DNA of 37,775 bases from a bacterium (GTDB taxonomy: Bacteria > Patescibacteriota > Minisyncoccia > Phycocordibacterales > UBA5272), in assembly GCA_023267635.1 (NCBI GenBank), contig JAHFMX010000013.1, positions 1 through 37,775 of the forward strand, read 5' to 3'. Positions 7,406-13,677 of the stretch are shown here, one piece after another. The stretch's first letter is position 1. Each line of letters starts with the position of its first letter. The notes under the pieces were generated by a model. That model was not told the DNA's origin, ran no database searches, and was given only the letters and a program-made list of their open reading frames with translations. Position numbers and translations under genes: made by a program.

Positions 7406-9307
7406 TTACTTTTCATCATACCTCCAAATACCATCCCACTCTTTTTTCTTCCGTAGCTCAGGAATCCTAGCAAGCATCTTACCTGAAGGAATGTCTCCTT
7501 CTTGTGATAGTTGTGTAAAAATTTCTTCTGCTTCATCCCACACACCTTTACCGTACAACTCAAGTGCACGCTCATATTTTTCCACAAGAGAACTTGGAAA
7601 ATCTGAGGCTTCACGCACCTCATAGAGCGTTGTTGGCGTTGCCTTTCCAGCGACCGTGCTAGTATCTAGTTTTCTCCAAGCTAGAGAAGTGTCAGTAACA
7701 GCTTCTTTAACAGCTTCGGTTGTGAGTATTGTCACACCATACTTTTTAGTAAGATTTTCAAGTCGTGACGTTAGATTTACCGTATCTCCCAGAATGGTAT
7801 AGTTGACTCTATCTTTACCGCCAACATTTCCCACAACCACAGAACCTGTGTGAACACCAATACCTATGGCAAGTGAGTATTTTTTTTCAGTATTAAGCGC
7901 GTCTAAAGCCTTTTGCATTCGAAGAGCAGAACGGAGCGCATGAAGTGAATGATGTTCTACAGGCAATGGTGCGTTCCAAAACGCCATGATTGCATCCCCA
8001 ATAAATTTATCGATAGTTCCTTTTTCTTCAAGGATCTGTGGCGTCATAGCACTTAGATAATTGTTGAGCATAGATGTTAATTCTTCTGGCGAGAGTGATT
8101 CTGAAAGAGTAGTGAACCCGCGTATATCAGAAAAGAGCACGGTCACATGTTTTCTTTCACCTCCTAGTTTTATTTCAGACCCCGATACAATAAGTTCTTT
8201 AAGAACATCTTTATGAACGTATTTTGAAAAAAGAGACTGAATATACTCATTTTGTTTTCGTTCACTCACAAAACGAATGAGAGCACTGTATCCCCCGCTT
8301 ATGAGCATTGAAACTACAAGCCACGGAAGAGGAACTACGATTCCTTGTTCAAAAATAACAACTGAAGTAACTAATGTGATAAGTAAAAGCCCAGCCAGTA
8401 GTGCGCTTTGTCTATAGACTGACTGTGAAATAAGAATACAGCAGCTAGACAGTATTGAAACCAACACTACGAGAATTAGTGTTACGGTTCGTGATATGGG
8501 TGTATCTTCTACGTTGTTAAGAAGGGACGTAAACATACTCGCGTGAACATAGACACCAGGAATTTTATTCCCACTCAAACCTATGAATGTATCTTCTAAT
8601 CCTAACGATGTAGCACCTATAAATACAACTTTTCCACGGAGTTGCTCTTCAGGAATTTTATTTTGAATAACGTCCACTAAAGAATACGTTGTAATGTGTT
8701 TCGGATATCGAAAGAGCCCTGAAGAGCTGCCACATACGGCATTAGAAGTAGTTAACATAAACGCATTTTGTGCAAGCGATGGAACACACTCGTCATTAAA
8801 GATACCTATTGGAGAATACTTACGAATCTTCCCATCGTTGTCAGGCTCTACATTAGCAAGCGCACTTCGAGATGTAGTTGATCCAGTAACTAGATAACTT
8901 GAAAGATATGTCTCATTTTCAAATTTTGAGGCTAGTAATACAGGTTTACGAGCTAGAGATAGTGATTCTTTAAAAGCATCATCTCCTACACGTGGTTCAA
9001 AAAACAAGATATCGTACACACTTACTTTCACATTAGTGCTTGTGAGCACATTTTGAAGCTGAGCAAATACAGATCTATCCCACGGCCACGCACCAAATTC
9101 TTGCAAGCTTTTGTCGTCTATCCCAACAATAACCACCTCATCCCTTGTTTCTGTTGTACGAAGAACATCGTAGGCTCTATCAGTAGTATTTTTCCCGATG
9201 GGAGAACTTGCAAACATTCCTATACCCACCATTACAACAAAGAACACAATAATATATCCCTTTTTAAATTGAGATATCGTTTGCCAGAAAGAATGACTAC
9301 CCTTCAT
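7406..9307 (-). CDS. Adenylate cyclase with CHASE2 sensor domain
   Basis: A 633-residue membrane enzyme. The N-terminal helix (about 17-33) is followed by an extracytoplasmic CHASE2 domain (about 40-265; VVIVGIDDKSLQEFGAWPWDR and GKVVFIGATSLGLEDTF are typical), then three helices (about 274-345), a short linker and a class III cyclase domain (about 384-530). Catalytic residues are complete: metal-binding D394 and D438, adenine-selecting K434 with T504 (class IIIb pattern), and transition-state N511 and R515. It should therefore make cAMP. The last 80 residues look like a single TPR-like helical pair. The start lies 2 nt after the stop of the FecR-domain gene, so the two are translationally coupled and probably act together, the FecR protein perhaps as sensor or modulator (inference). 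Confidence 0.92.
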   Translation of the reverse strand: MKGSHSFWQTISQFKKGYIIVFFVVMVGIGMFASSPIGKNTTDRAYDVLRTTETRDEVVIVGIDDKSLQEFGAWPWDRSVFAQLQNVLTSTNVKVSVYDILFFEPRVGDDAFKESLSLARKPVLLASKFENETYLSSYLVTGSTTSRSALANVEPDNDGKIRKYSPIGIFNDECVPSLAQNAFMLTTSNAVCGSSSGLFRYPKHITTYSLVDVIQNKIPEEQLRGKVVFIGATSLGLEDTFIGLSGNKIPGVYVHASMFTSLLNNVEDTPISRTVTLILVVLVSILSSCCILISQSVYRQSALLAGLLLITLVTSVVIFEQGIVVPLPWLVVSMLISGGYSALIRFVSERKQNEYIQSLFSKYVHKDVLKELIVSGSEIKLGGERKHVTVLFSDIRGFTTLSESLSPEELTSMLNNYLSAMTPQILEEKGTIDKFIGDAIMAFWNAPLPVEHHSLHALRSALRMQKALDALNTEKKYSLAIGIGVHTGSVVVGNVGGKDRVNYTILGDTVNLTSRLENLTKKYGVTILTTEAVKEAVTDTSLAWRKLDTSTVAGKATPTTLYEVREASDFPSSLVEKYERALELYGKGVWDEAEEIFTQLSQEGDIPSGKMLARIPELRKKKEWDGIWRYDEK

Positions 9308-9309
9308 GT

Positions 9310-10590
9310 TTAAATATTTTCTTTGTATGGAAACTCAACATCAAATCTTCCTTGCAACTTTACCTTTACGTCTGCATTTTTTCTATCACAATAAGCGCTG
9401 ACTTCTTGTGCAAAATCAAGAAGATTTGGAGAAGAGAATGGATAACCACTTTCCTTGGCAAACGATGTAACCGAAGAAACTCGCTCGCTTGGAGAAAGTT
9501 TTACACTACAAGCAGAATCCTGTTCATCAAGGTAAAAGTAGTTAATAAACATAGTGTTGAACCTATCAAAAAAAGCTTCTTCATTCATTTTTACAATTGG
9601 ACGAGTACTTCCAGTACTTGAAGTGGTAGATTCCTTTTTTGTCTCTTCTTTCACTTCCTTTTTAGACTGTTCTTCTTTGCTTTCTTTCCGCTCCTCATCA
9701 GCTCCTTTCTTAACCGTCCTGTCTTCTTCTATTTTTGTGCTTGCTGTAGTTTCCTCCTCTGTGGAATCTTCTTCCTCTATAGATTCTTTTTTATACCGTT
9801 CTTCGTCCCACTCTTTTTCCCCACGAAGCATGCTCTTTAACTCTACGCGGGCCTCTTGCTTATCTACCATTTCAGTTTTCAGTGTATCAATCACTGCGTC
9901 ACGTTTTTTGTTTACCTCTACCCAGACTTTCATCTCTTCATCTTTTTCTGTTTCATCAACAACGATAGCTTTCTCTGTTGCCTGTCGCACCTCTTTCATG
10001 CGAGCTGTCTTCCCTTCTTCCAAAAGAAGTGTCTCTTTGATTTCTTTGGTACTCGAACCAGAGCTTAGTGGGGTAAAAGTAGAAACTTGTACTTTACTTT
10101 CCGTAACAGCAACTTTGGTTTCTTTTGTCTTCTTATCGTATTTAACAGCAAATTTTGTACCACGAACTGACGCAACTGTCCCTGGTGTTTCTACCTCATA
10201 CGTTGCTCCAGTTACGAGGGCTTCAACTCGGTGGTATGTCACACCAAGTGTTTGGAAAAGAGTAACTTTTTTATCAGCATAGGTAACTTTAAGTTCCGTA
10301 TACTGATCGAGTGACACACTCGAGTTATTTGGAAATAGAATAGAGGCATGTCCTAGTCCAGTGTATACAAGCGTGTTGTTTGAGATAAGGGTTGGAGACG
10401 TCGTAGCCTTTTGAAATGTATCCATTTCTTCGGTTTTGTATGAGACATCTCCGTCTTCTACGTACAAAAGGACGGAAGCATCTTCTGCTGAAATGAGAGG
10501 CTGTACCTTCTTATTCACTAAAGTGAAATACACCCCAACAGCTACAAGGATAAGACCAACAATGATAATACTAAGCATTTGTTTTGACAT
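9310..10590 (-). CDS. FecR-domain membrane protein
   Basis: A 426-residue protein with one N-terminal helix (about 5-24), an extracytoplasmic FecR domain (about 40-175, with the hallmark VETPGTVASVRGTKFAVKYD), then about 150 residues of Lys/Glu-rich low-complexity sequence (for example KKEVKEETKKESTTSSTGS), and a small C-terminal domain of about 80 residues with two Cys (SACSVKL and SAYCDRK). FecR domains bind ligands or partner proteins at the cell surface. In other bacteria FecR proteins occur next to CHASE2 cyclases, as here. A TATACT box lies 6 nt before the ATG. The long antisense Ser-rich frame on the plus strand is a shadow of the Lys/Glu region. Confidence 0.85.
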   Translation of the reverse strand: MSKQMLSIIIVGLILVAVGVYFTLVNKKVQPLISAEDASVLLYVEDGDVSYKTEEMDTFQKATTSPTLISNNTLVYTGLGHASILFPNNSSVSLDQYTELKVTYADKKVTLFQTLGVTYHRVEALVTGATYEVETPGTVASVRGTKFAVKYDKKTKETKVAVTESKVQVSTFTPLSSGSSTKEIKETLLLEEGKTARMKEVRQATEKAIVVDETEKDEEMKVWVEVNKKRDAVIDTLKTEMVDKQEARVELKSMLRGEKEWDEERYKKESIEEEDSTEEETTASTKIEEDRTVKKGADEERKESKEEQSKKEVKEETKKESTTSSTGSTRPIVKMNEEAFFDRFNTMFINYFYLDEQDSACSVKLSPSERVSSVTSFAKESGYPFSSPNLLDFAQEVSAYCDRKNADVKVKLQGRFDVEFPYKENI

Positions 10591-10596
10591 GATTCT

Positions 10597-10602
10597 AGTA
10601 TA
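10597..10602 (-). promoter_or_regulatory. -10 box of fecR-cyclase operon, leaderless type
   Basis: TATACT on the minus strand, 6 nt before the ATG; no Shine-Dalgarno sequence. Confidence 0.6.
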
Positions 10603-10653
10603 CGCCGTATCACCTCTTTTTTGAAAAACCTACCCACACTAACCTCACCCCAC

Positions 10654-10670
10654 TTTCCTTAGAAAGGAAA
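10654..10670. other. Short hairpin upstream of the tRNA region
   Basis: TTTCCTT-AGA-AAGGAAA, a 7-bp inverted repeat with a 3-nt loop in the gap between the fecR promoter and the tRNA region. It could be an operator or part of a weak terminator; nothing else supports a role. Confidence 0.3.
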
Positions 10671-10707
10671 ATATGGTAGTATTATTGTCACGGTTTCAGC
10701 AATTAGA

Positions 10708-10800
10708 TAAGGGCCCTTAACTCATTTGGCATGAGGCGCAAGCCGAACATAAAGTTCAGCCGACGGTTTCAAAACTGGCGCGTCAAAAAGCCGTTATAAG
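10708..10800 (+). pseudogene. Degenerate copy of the 5' part of tRNA-Ala
   Basis: The 19 nt at 10711-10729 (gggcccttaactcatttgg) match the first 19 nt of the true tRNA-Ala 122 nt downstream with one change (a for g). The D-arm can still form (CTC/GAG), but what follows does not give an anticodon arm or T-arm. Small hairpins are present instead (GAAC-ATAAA-GTTC; GACG..CGTC). The 5' end sits in a 12-bp palindrome, TAAGGGCCCTTA (10708-10719). It may be a tRNA remnant or a structured leader of the downstream tRNA. The right end is arbitrary. Confidence 0.45.
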
Positions 10801-10832
10801 CAAAGAGGTTCTTAATTGGTAAAAATAAATAT

Positions 10833-10905
10833 GGGCCCTTAGCTCATTTGGTAGAGCGCCGGTTTTGCACTCCGGAGGTGAGGAGTTCGATTCTCCTAGG
10901 GTCCA
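10833..10905 (+). tRNA. tRNA-Ala (anticodon UGC)
   Basis: A 73-nt cloverleaf. Acceptor GGGCCCT pairs with AGGGTCC (one G-U). The D-arm is GCTC/GAGC. The anticodon arm is CCGGT-TTTGCAC-TCCGG, with anticodon TGC at positions 34-36 and a U-U mismatch at 31-39. The variable loop is AGGTG and the T-arm AGGAG-TTCGATT-CTCCT, with discriminator A. CCA is not encoded (CAA follows), so CCA must be added afterwards. The G-U pair known as the alanine identity element is expected at position 3:70 and is present (G3 with U70). Confidence 0.95.
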
Positions 10906-10958
10906 CAAATGAAAAAGAATACCCGACCGCTCAGGTCGGCTTTTTCATTTGTGGACCC
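10899..10958. terminator. Large hairpin fused to the tRNA 3' end
   Basis: The 19-nt segment gggtccacaaatgaaaaag (10899-10917), which includes the tRNA 3' acceptor strand, is repeated inverted at 10940-10958. Inside it is a second hairpin, CCGACC-GCTCA-GGTCGG (10923-10939), followed by CTTTTT. The inner hairpin plus T-run is a good intrinsic terminator for the tRNA; the outer repeat is much longer than needed. Confidence 0.75.
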
Positions 10959-11098
10959 GTAGAATACATGACCTGCGTCATGTATGAGGAGAATCGATGG
11001 GCGGAGCGTTATTTGTTTAGCAAAACAAATCGCGAGCGGCGGCCTGCGAGCCCGTAGAGCGACGGCGACATGGGACTTGTAGGAGATTCTCCTAGGGT
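10940..11098 (+). repeat. Repeat element built from tRNA-Ala fragments
   Basis: It contains an inverted copy of the tRNA 3' end (ctttttcatttgtggaccc, then aggagaatcga at 10987-10997), split by an inserted 22-nt hairpin ATACATGAC-CTGC-GTCATGTAT (10964-10985). A second hairpin, ATTTGTTT-AGCA-AAACAAAT (11011-11030), and about 50 nt of much more GC-rich sequence follow. The element ends with a direct copy of the tRNA T-arm segment gattctcctagggt (11085-11098; original at 10889-10902). The pattern suggests a small non-autonomous element that targets or copies tRNA 3' ends, but no terminal repeats or target duplication prove it. Confidence 0.5.
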
Positions 11099-11118
11099 AT
11101 GAATTCAGGGGCTAAAAC

Positions 11119-11146
11119 TTGACAAATAATAGTATTATGATATATT
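11119..11146 (+). promoter_or_regulatory. Sigma70 promoter of the 85-residue gene
   Basis: TTGACA, 16-nt spacer, TATATT. It is followed by a leader of about 63 nt carrying a hairpin (CGAC-ATAGT-GTCG) and an AAAGGAG Shine-Dalgarno at 11204-11210, five nt before the ATG. Confidence 0.75.
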
Positions 11147-11215
11147 GGTATTTGTCATTTCTGGGTTGAAAAACATCGACATAGTGTCGGTGAAAGTAAA
11201 CTCAAAGGAGAACCT

Positions 11216-11473
11216 ATGACAGCTGCAACGACAGTCACCCTTTCAGACATTCCGCAAGTTGAGATGACGCCCATGCAACCAGGGCACTTCTCCACCACCG
11301 TTCACGATCGCGACACATTCGCTTCCGTGGACATAAAGGGCACCTTCCGCCAGACGGAAGAAGCGGCCATCGCGAGCGCGGAAACACTGCGGGACGCCAG
11401 CCTGATCACGGTTATCCGTGATCACAAAGCAGACCCCGTCGCGGTGTACCACATGGGTGAGAAAATCGCCTAA
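11216..11473 (+). CDS. 85-residue orphan protein, unlike its neighbours in base use
   Basis: Begins MTAATTVTLSDIPQVEMTP and ends AVYHMGEKIA. There is no signal peptide, helix or Cys. It appears to be a small soluble alpha/beta domain (VDIKGTFRQTEEAAIASAETLRDAS reads as a strand followed by an amphipathic helix). No family recognised. Codons are clearly more GC-rich (gcg, acc, gtc, cgc) than in the flanking genes. Expression signals are strong and classical: a TTGACA/TATATT promoter, an AAAGGAG ribosome binding site, and a terminator right after the stop. This looks like an independently expressed, possibly imported, unit together with the next gene. Confidence 0.75.
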   Translation: MTAATTVTLSDIPQVEMTPMQPGHFSTTVHDRDTFASVDIKGTFRQTEEAAIASAETLRDASLITVIRDHKADPVAVYHMGEKIA

Positions 11474-11484
11474 GCAGAGCTACG

Positions 11485-11525
11485 AGCCCTGTACAGGAAA
11501 GCTACATGCTTTACTGTGTAGGGCT
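11485..11525 (+). terminator. Intrinsic terminator after the 85-residue gene
   Basis: Imperfect hairpin: agccct/agggct, ACAG/CTGT and AAAGC/GCTTT pair in register with small bulges, followed by ttcttgttt. Confidence 0.7.
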
Positions 11526-11567
11526 TTCTTGTTTCAAGAGCCAAGAAATCTGATAGATATTCGATAA

Positions 11568-11596
11568 TTGACATTATACTAATAATATAGTATAAT
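11568..11596 (+). promoter_or_regulatory. Consensus sigma70 promoter of the 97-residue gene
   Basis: Perfect TTGACA, 17-nt spacer, perfect TATAAT. The leader of about 43 nt carries AAGGAG shortly before the ATG. Confidence 0.85.
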
Positions 11597-11645
11597 AAAA
11601 TTGAGAGTTACTTTCTTACAACCCATACAAACAAGGAGATTTTCA

Positions 11646-11939
11646 ATGTCCACACCTAAACCTGCTGATATCCAGATCTGGCTTGCAGAATGCGACACAG
11701 TCGCGAAGCGAGATGAAATTGTTGAAAATTGCAGCAAAATTGAAGGCTGCGAGGTTATCTTCGTTGGAAAAACCGACGACGGCAAACCTATCGTGATTCA
11801 TTCTTCGAGCGGAAAAGCCATTGATACCCCCGAGGTGAAATTCCACGGCAATCGCCAACATCCAGACGAACCACGTACGGAACAGTTGGCGGGCTGGTCC
11901 GTCAAATCACGAGTGGAGATCACTCCGCAAAAAATCTAA
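11646..11939 (+). CDS. 97-residue orphan protein with consensus promoter
   Basis: Begins MSTPKPADIQIWLAECDTV and ends VKSRVEITPQKI. It looks like a small soluble domain, with an N-terminal helix followed by strands (CEVIFVGKTDDGKPIVIHSS). It has two Cys, no membrane segment and no recognised family. The ATG at MSTPK is chosen over an upstream in-frame ATG because AAGGAG precedes it and the upstream one lies in the leader. As with the preceding gene, codon use is more GC-rich than the neighbourhood. The gene has its own perfect promoter and terminator. The two proteins do not resemble each other, but the matched signals suggest that they arrived or are controlled together. Confidence 0.78.
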   Translation: MSTPKPADIQIWLAECDTVAKRDEIVENCSKIEGCEVIFVGKTDDGKPIVIHSSSGKAIDTPEVKFHGNRQHPDEPRTEQLAGWSVKSRVEITPQKI

Positions 11940-11956
11940 ATGGATCAACAATCCAT

Positions 11957-11982
11957 TAAAAGCCCATTTGGGCTTTTTTTTA
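11957..11982. terminator. Bidirectional intrinsic terminator
   Basis: AAAAGCCCATTTGGGCTTTTTTTT: a GC stem with a T-run on the plus strand and an A-run/T-tail usable on the minus strand. It ends at the stop codon of the convergent flavoprotein gene. A second small hairpin, TGGAT-CAACA-ATCCA, precedes it. Confidence 0.85.
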
Positions 11983-13629
11983 TTTTGTATCAATATGACT
12001 CCAAGCAAACTTCTTATCTCCATACACTTTCTTTCCTGGATTTAGAATATGTAGCGGGTCAAAAATATCTTTTGTCTTCTCAAATAGTTTTATAATTTCT
12101 AGAGAAAACATTTGAGGGAGATACGCTGTGCGAAGTAGTCCATCATTATGTTCTCCAGACATTGAGCCGCCATATTCAAATACAAGAGCGTACACTTCGT
12201 CCATAAGTTTATGAAGTGTGTCGACAATTCCTTCTTTATGAATATCAATAAGTGGAATAATGTGAAAATTCGCATCTCCCATATGTCCCGCCACAGTGTA
12301 AATAAGATCATACTTTGAAAATATAACTTCAAGTTTTGGAAGGAACTCTGGAAGATCTTTCGTGTGTACAACAATATCATCGATAGTTGGAGCTGTTCTG
12401 TATCCTTGGAGTTTTTGACGAAGGAGATTAAAGCTCTCACGGCGAAACGTCCAATATTTCTTTGATTCACTTTGAGAGTGCGTCATTTTAATAGGGAGAT
12501 TGAACTTCTTCATGTCTTCGTAAGCAACTTTTACTTGTTGTTCAACCGATTCTTCAGTATCTCCCGCAAATTCTGCCATAAGAATTATTTTTGGAACTCC
12601 ACCAGTAAGCGCCATCCAAAACTCTGGTAGAAATTGTAATCCAAGTGTAAACATATTGCCGCCCATACGAATAGCGATGTCTTTAAAGAATTTGATAGCT
12701 ATTTTAAACGTGTGATCATCATAGGACTCAAGTGTTTCAGGTTTATGTTCCAGTAACTTTGGAATTATTTCTCCTAGTTGTGTCGTAGATGGAACAAACA
12801 TAACAAGCATTCTTGAATGTGTCTGCGGTTTAACACCGGTTAAGGTAGCAGAGCTGATACAGGCAAGTGTGCCCTGACTTCCAACAACTAACTTTGAAAG
12901 ATCTAGGGTTTCTGTGGCTTTATCATACACATTCCATAAATAATACCCTGAAGAATTTTTTGTTACTGTTGGTTTTGCCTTCTGTAGTAGGTCATAGTTT
13001 TCTTTCACAAGCGCCAGAACCTCTCTGTGAATGCGCCCACTCTCAGTTTGCTCTTCTAACTTCGCCGCAAGCTTCTCTTCACGAAGAGCAGTTAAAGAAT
13101 CTTCTTCTCCGTTGGCAAAAACAACTGAGAGAGATTGAACGTATTTTTCTGTCTTCCCATATGTAAGTGTTTTTTCTCCACCTGAATTATTAGAAACAAT
13201 TCCTCCAATTGCGGCGAGCTCTCGTGATGCTGGATAACTAGGCATGAGCCACCCCTTAGCTAAGGTTTCCTTTTCTAAGTCTCTATAGTAGACACCAGGT
13301 TCTGCTGTGGCTTCTGTTTCTGTGGTACTAAGTACATGATTCATATACTTAGTAGTATCAACCACAATTGATTCTGAGAGTGGACCACCGGTCATACAAG
13401 TTCCCGCGGCGCGCATAGTAACTGATATGTCTATGCCTTCAGATTTTTTTATATACACATATCTAACAAGCTTTACTATATCTTCTTTATTTTGTGGGTA
13501 TACCACAATTTGCGGCTTGAGATAGAAAAGGCTCGTATCTCGTGCTGCTTTTTCACGATCTACATCTAGCGCAGAAACATCACCTGAAATAATGGCCTTA
13601 AGCTCAGAAAGCAATAAAGAAGTTTCCAT
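11980..13629 (-). CDS. FAD-linked oxidase, GlcD / D-lactate dehydrogenase type
   Basis: A 549-residue flavoprotein. The N-terminal FAD-binding type 4 domain (about 35-270) shows IVVYPQNKEDIVKLV, the diphosphate-binding loop RAAGTCMTGGPLSESIVVD, and AAIGGIVSNNSGGEKTLTYG. The C-terminal FAD-oxidase domain contains VAGHMGDANFHIIPL, then the active-site strand SGEHNDGLLR and HILNPGKK. Relatives oxidise 2-hydroxy acids such as D-lactate or glycolate and pass electrons to quinone or cytochrome. The exact substrate cannot be read from sequence. There is no Cys-rich iron-sulfur domain. A TATACT box lies 6 nt before the ATG, so it is transcribed separately from the surface-protein block upstream. Confidence 0.92.
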   Translation of the reverse strand: METSLLLSELKAIISGDVSALDVDREKAARDTSLFYLKPQIVVYPQNKEDIVKLVRYVYIKKSEGIDISVTMRAAGTCMTGGPLSESIVVDTTKYMNHVLSTTETEATAEPGVYYRDLEKETLAKGWLMPSYPASRELAAIGGIVSNNSGGEKTLTYGKTEKYVQSLSVVFANGEEDSLTALREEKLAAKLEEQTESGRIHREVLALVKENYDLLQKAKPTVTKNSSGYYLWNVYDKATETLDLSKLVVGSQGTLACISSATLTGVKPQTHSRMLVMFVPSTTQLGEIIPKLLEHKPETLESYDDHTFKIAIKFFKDIAIRMGGNMFTLGLQFLPEFWMALTGGVPKIILMAEFAGDTEESVEQQVKVAYEDMKKFNLPIKMTHSQSESKKYWTFRRESFNLLRQKLQGYRTAPTIDDIVVHTKDLPEFLPKLEVIFSKYDLIYTVAGHMGDANFHIIPLIDIHKEGIVDTLHKLMDEVYALVFEYGGSMSGEHNDGLLRTAYLPQMFSLEIIKLFEKTKDIFDPLHILNPGKKVYGDKKFAWSHIDTK

Positions 13630-13635
13630 GGAGAA

Positions 13636-13641
13636 AGTATA
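13636..13641 (-). promoter_or_regulatory. -10 box of FAD-oxidase gene, leaderless type
   Basis: TATACT on the minus strand, 6 nt before the ATG; no Shine-Dalgarno sequence. Confidence 0.6.
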
Positions 13642-13677
13642 TCATGTGAATACTTGCTTATTTAGCCCAGAAAGAAC

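Noticed and set aside
9554-10282. 242-codon Ser/Phe-rich open frame on the plus strand
   Set aside because: It is antisense to the Lys/Glu-rich linker of the FecR-domain gene; low-complexity coding often leaves the opposite strand open. No start signals.
10848-11057. 69-codon frame starting inside the tRNA
   Set aside because: It starts within the tRNA D-arm and runs through the terminator hairpin and repeat fragments; not a plausible protein.
10889-11098. attL/attR pair of an integrated element
   Set aside because: The 14-nt direct repeats at the tRNA 3' end and 196 bp downstream enclose no integrase or cargo gene, and the second copy is part of a palindrome, so a classic integration site is not supported; kept only as a repeat element.
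12099-12470. 123-codon minus-strand frame inside the flavoprotein gene
   Set aside because: Same-strand shadow in another frame of a well-conserved FAD-oxidase C-terminal domain.
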